Translations under genes and position numbers: made by a program
Part shown: in pieces, positions 34,044 to 35,534 of the stretch
How the letters are laid out: each line of letters starts with the position of its first letter
Position numbering within the stretch: position 1 is the stretch's first letter
The notes under the pieces: generated by a model
Seen by the model: the letters and a program-made list of their open reading frames with translations, nothing else
Database searches by the model: none
Told to the model about the DNA's origin: nothing
DNA from: a virus
Reading direction: 5' to 3' (one strand)
Virus record (IMG/VR): IMGVR_UViG_3300032898_000012
Span: 1-35,534 of that record
Length of the DNA: 35,534 bases

Positions 34044-35454
34044 GCTCCTCGGCGCCACCGAGCCGCGCCTGTTCACCCCACCACTGCGGGCACTATCCCG
34101 GCGCACCTCACGCGGCTACGAGGTCGCCGAGTTCGCCGACCTGATCGGGGAGCCGCTACTGCCGTGGCAGCGCTGGGCCGCCATCCACGCACTAGAGACG
34201 ATCCCCGGCGGCGACTTCAGATTCCGCGTCATCCTGATCATGGTCGGGCGACAAAACGGCAAGTCGCAACTCAAGCGCACGATCACCCTGTGGCGCATGT
34301 ACATGGAAGGCACTCGGCTGATCCTCGGCGTCGCCCAGGACGTGTCGCTGGCGCGGGAGCAGTGGCAGATGGCCATCGACACCATCCAGGGCTGCCCCGA
34401 CCTGGCCGCCGAACTTGGCCAGATCCGGCGCGTCAACGGCGACGAGTGGTTCAAGACCACCTCCGGCGCCCGCTACAAGATCGCCGCAGCCAACCGCAGC
34501 GCGGGCCGTGGCCTGTCCATCGGCGAACTCAACATCGACGAGCTGCGCGAGCAGCGCTCCTGGGACGCCTGGTCGGCGCTGTCCAAGACGACCATGGCCG
34601 TACCCCGCTCCCAGATCTGGTGCATGTCCAACGCCGGCGACGACCAGTCCGTGGTCCTCAACCAGCTGCGCGAGGCCGCCCTCAACGGCCGGGACCCCTC
34701 CATCGGCCTGTTCGAGTGGTCCGCCGAAGACGACTGCGACCTCGACGACCCCACCGCGTGGGCACAAGCCAACCCCGGCCTCGGCTACACCGTGTCCGCA
34801 GCCGCCATCCGCAGCGCCCTGACGACCGACCCGCCGTCGGTGTTCCGCACCGAAGTCCTCTGCCAGAAAGTCGATCAGCTCGACGGGGCCATCGACCTCG
34901 GCGCATGGGCGGCATGCGCCGACCCCGCCGGCACCATGGACGCCTACCGCGACCGCATCGTCGCGTGCCTCGACGTCGCACCCGACGGCAAGCACATCAC
35001 CCTCGTCGTCGGCGGACAGAGCGAAGACGGCGGCGCCGTCCGCGTCGAAGTCGTCCGCGCCTGGACCTCCACCGACCAGGTCGCCGCCGAGCTACCCGCA
35101 CTCCGCGACCGCATCCACCCCTACGCGCTCGGCTGGTTCCCCGCAGGGCCCGCCGCCGCGCTCGCACCCATGATGCGGCAGTGGCCAGAGACCCAAGAGC
35201 TCACCGGCGCGAAGGTCGTCGAGGCGTGCACCGGCCTGGCCGAGCTCGTCAAGGGCCGGCGCATCACCCACCCCGGCGACCAGCTCCTGGACGCGCACAT
35301 CCGCACCGCCGAGCGCATCCCCTCCGGCGACGCGTGGCGCTTCGGCCGCAAGGGAGACGGCCACGTCGATGCCGCCTACGCATGCGCCGGAGCCGCCTAC
35401 CTCGCGCAGACCACCCAGCCGCCCGCACCGCTACGCCTGCGCTGGCTCGCCTGA
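33994..35454 (+). CDS. terL: Terminase large subunit
   Basis: A 486-residue packaging ATPase-nuclease. Walker A is GRQNGKS at residues 85-91 in VILIMVGRQNGKSQLKRTIT; Walker B is NIDE at 180-183 in LSIGELNIDELREQ; the motif III-like SNAGDDQS follows near 212. The C-terminal nuclease has Asp327 in ACLDVAPDG and a late HVDAAYA (about 457-463) supplying a second metal ligand. It pumps DNA into heads and cuts it at the packaging site. ATG at 33994 has AAGG seven bases upstream. The gene reads away from portal and towards the right end, 80 bases short of it. Function is secure; orientation is unusual. Confidence 0.95.
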   Translation: MSSRADSRSSARHAEPKLLGATEPRLFTPPLRALSRRTSRGYEVAEFADLIGEPLLPWQRWAAIHALETIPGGDFRFRVILIMVGRQNGKSQLKRTITLWRMYMEGTRLILGVAQDVSLAREQWQMAIDTIQGCPDLAAELGQIRRVNGDEWFKTTSGARYKIAAANRSAGRGLSIGELNIDELREQRSWDAWSALSKTTMAVPRSQIWCMSNAGDDQSVVLNQLREAALNGRDPSIGLFEWSAEDDCDLDDPTAWAQANPGLGYTVSAAAIRSALTTDPPSVFRTEVLCQKVDQLDGAIDLGAWAACADPAGTMDAYRDRIVACLDVAPDGKHITLVVGGQSEDGGAVRVEVVRAWTSTDQVAAELPALRDRIHPYALGWFPAGPAAALAPMMRQWPETQELTGAKVVEACTGLAELVKGRRITHPGDQLLDAHIRTAERIPSGDAWRFGRKGDGHVDAAYACAGAAYLAQTTQPPAPLRLRWLA

Positions 35455-35534
35455 CCGGCACCAGCCGATGGTCACCGTCCCGCCCCTCCCCGACCATCCC
35501 GGATGGTCGGATGGTCCGGGGGGGGAGAAAAGAG
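35455..35534. other. Non-genic right end with hairpin; packaging-site candidate
   Basis: Eighty bases follow the terminase stop. They contain CCGACCATCC (35490-35499) and GGATGGTCGG (35501-35510), a 10-bp inverted repeat with one central base, probably the terminase terminator, then a partial repeat GGATGGTCCGG. A G-run and an A/G-rich end (GAGAAAAGAG) close the window. If the molecule is linear phage DNA, the packaging cut site should lie at or near here. The sequence does not prove it. Confidence 0.45.

Noticed and set aside
1-35534. tRNA or rRNA genes
   Set aside because: No cloverleaf-like segment with the T-arm GTTCGA signature and no ribosomal RNA sequence was noticed by eye; a dedicated scan was not possible.

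Overview
The window looks like the complete or near-complete genome of a temperate siphovirus of a high-GC actinomycete. The evidence is very high GC with strong G/C third-position bias, GTG starts, a WhiB-type regulator, a DUF1906-type endolysin, a large serine integrase, and a full set of HK97-type head and long-tail genes. The host genus cannot be fixed from sequence alone; Micromonospora- or Streptomyces-like hosts fit. The non-genic ends (1-66 and 35455-35534) may be the physical (cos) ends.

Layout, left to right. (1) 67-9607, minus strand: an early/lytic operon of about 23 genes read leftwards, most joined by ATGA, GTGA or TGATG overlaps. It starts with a Cro-like HTH protein. It then carries small unknowns, a recombination-type phage protein (7495-8196), membrane proteins, a DUF6745-like protein with a 214-residue tetrapeptide-repeat insert (5169-6758) and its probable partner (4702-5109), an Hjc-like nuclease, a fragment resembling the end of a cytosine methyltransferase, a replication initiator carrying seven 12-bp iterons (the likely origin), a WhiB-like regulator, and an HNH endonuclease at the extreme left. 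(2) 9608-11941: the lysogeny control and integration module, with divergent promoters overlapping two related operators, a rightward repressor candidate, a small membrane protein, the serine integrase and an inverted repeat next to it that is an attP/operator candidate. (3) 11942-15051: an accessory region of mostly rightward genes (two membrane proteins, a HARP-like protein, a ribbon-helix-helix-like protein and an unknown) plus one leftward gene resembling a degenerate GHKL ATPase. (4) 15069-17284, minus: the lysis cassette (collagen-like membrane protein, two holin candidates, endolysin). (5) 17281-33611, minus: the late operon, read leftwards from a membrane protein through portal, ClpP-type protease with a DnaJ-like zinc finger, major capsid protein, decoration protein, VIT/CCC1-like membrane protein, head-tail connectors, tail tube, frameshifted tail chaperones, tape measure and minor tail proteins to the C1q-like tail protein. 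(6) 33726-35454, plus: terminase small and large subunits, transcribed away from the portal.

The switch at 9608-9743 would decide between leftward lytic transcription and rightward repressor synthesis. The early operon supplies an initiator and recombination enzymes but no polymerase, primase or helicase, so replication must use host machinery. Terminase lies opposite in direction to the head genes; if the ends join, it converges on the HNH gene, placing the packaging site between them. The least understood and most interesting parts are the DUF6745 cassette bounded by perfect hairpins, the iteron array inside the initiator gene, the protease/zinc-finger fusion, and the unassigned genes around the integrase.
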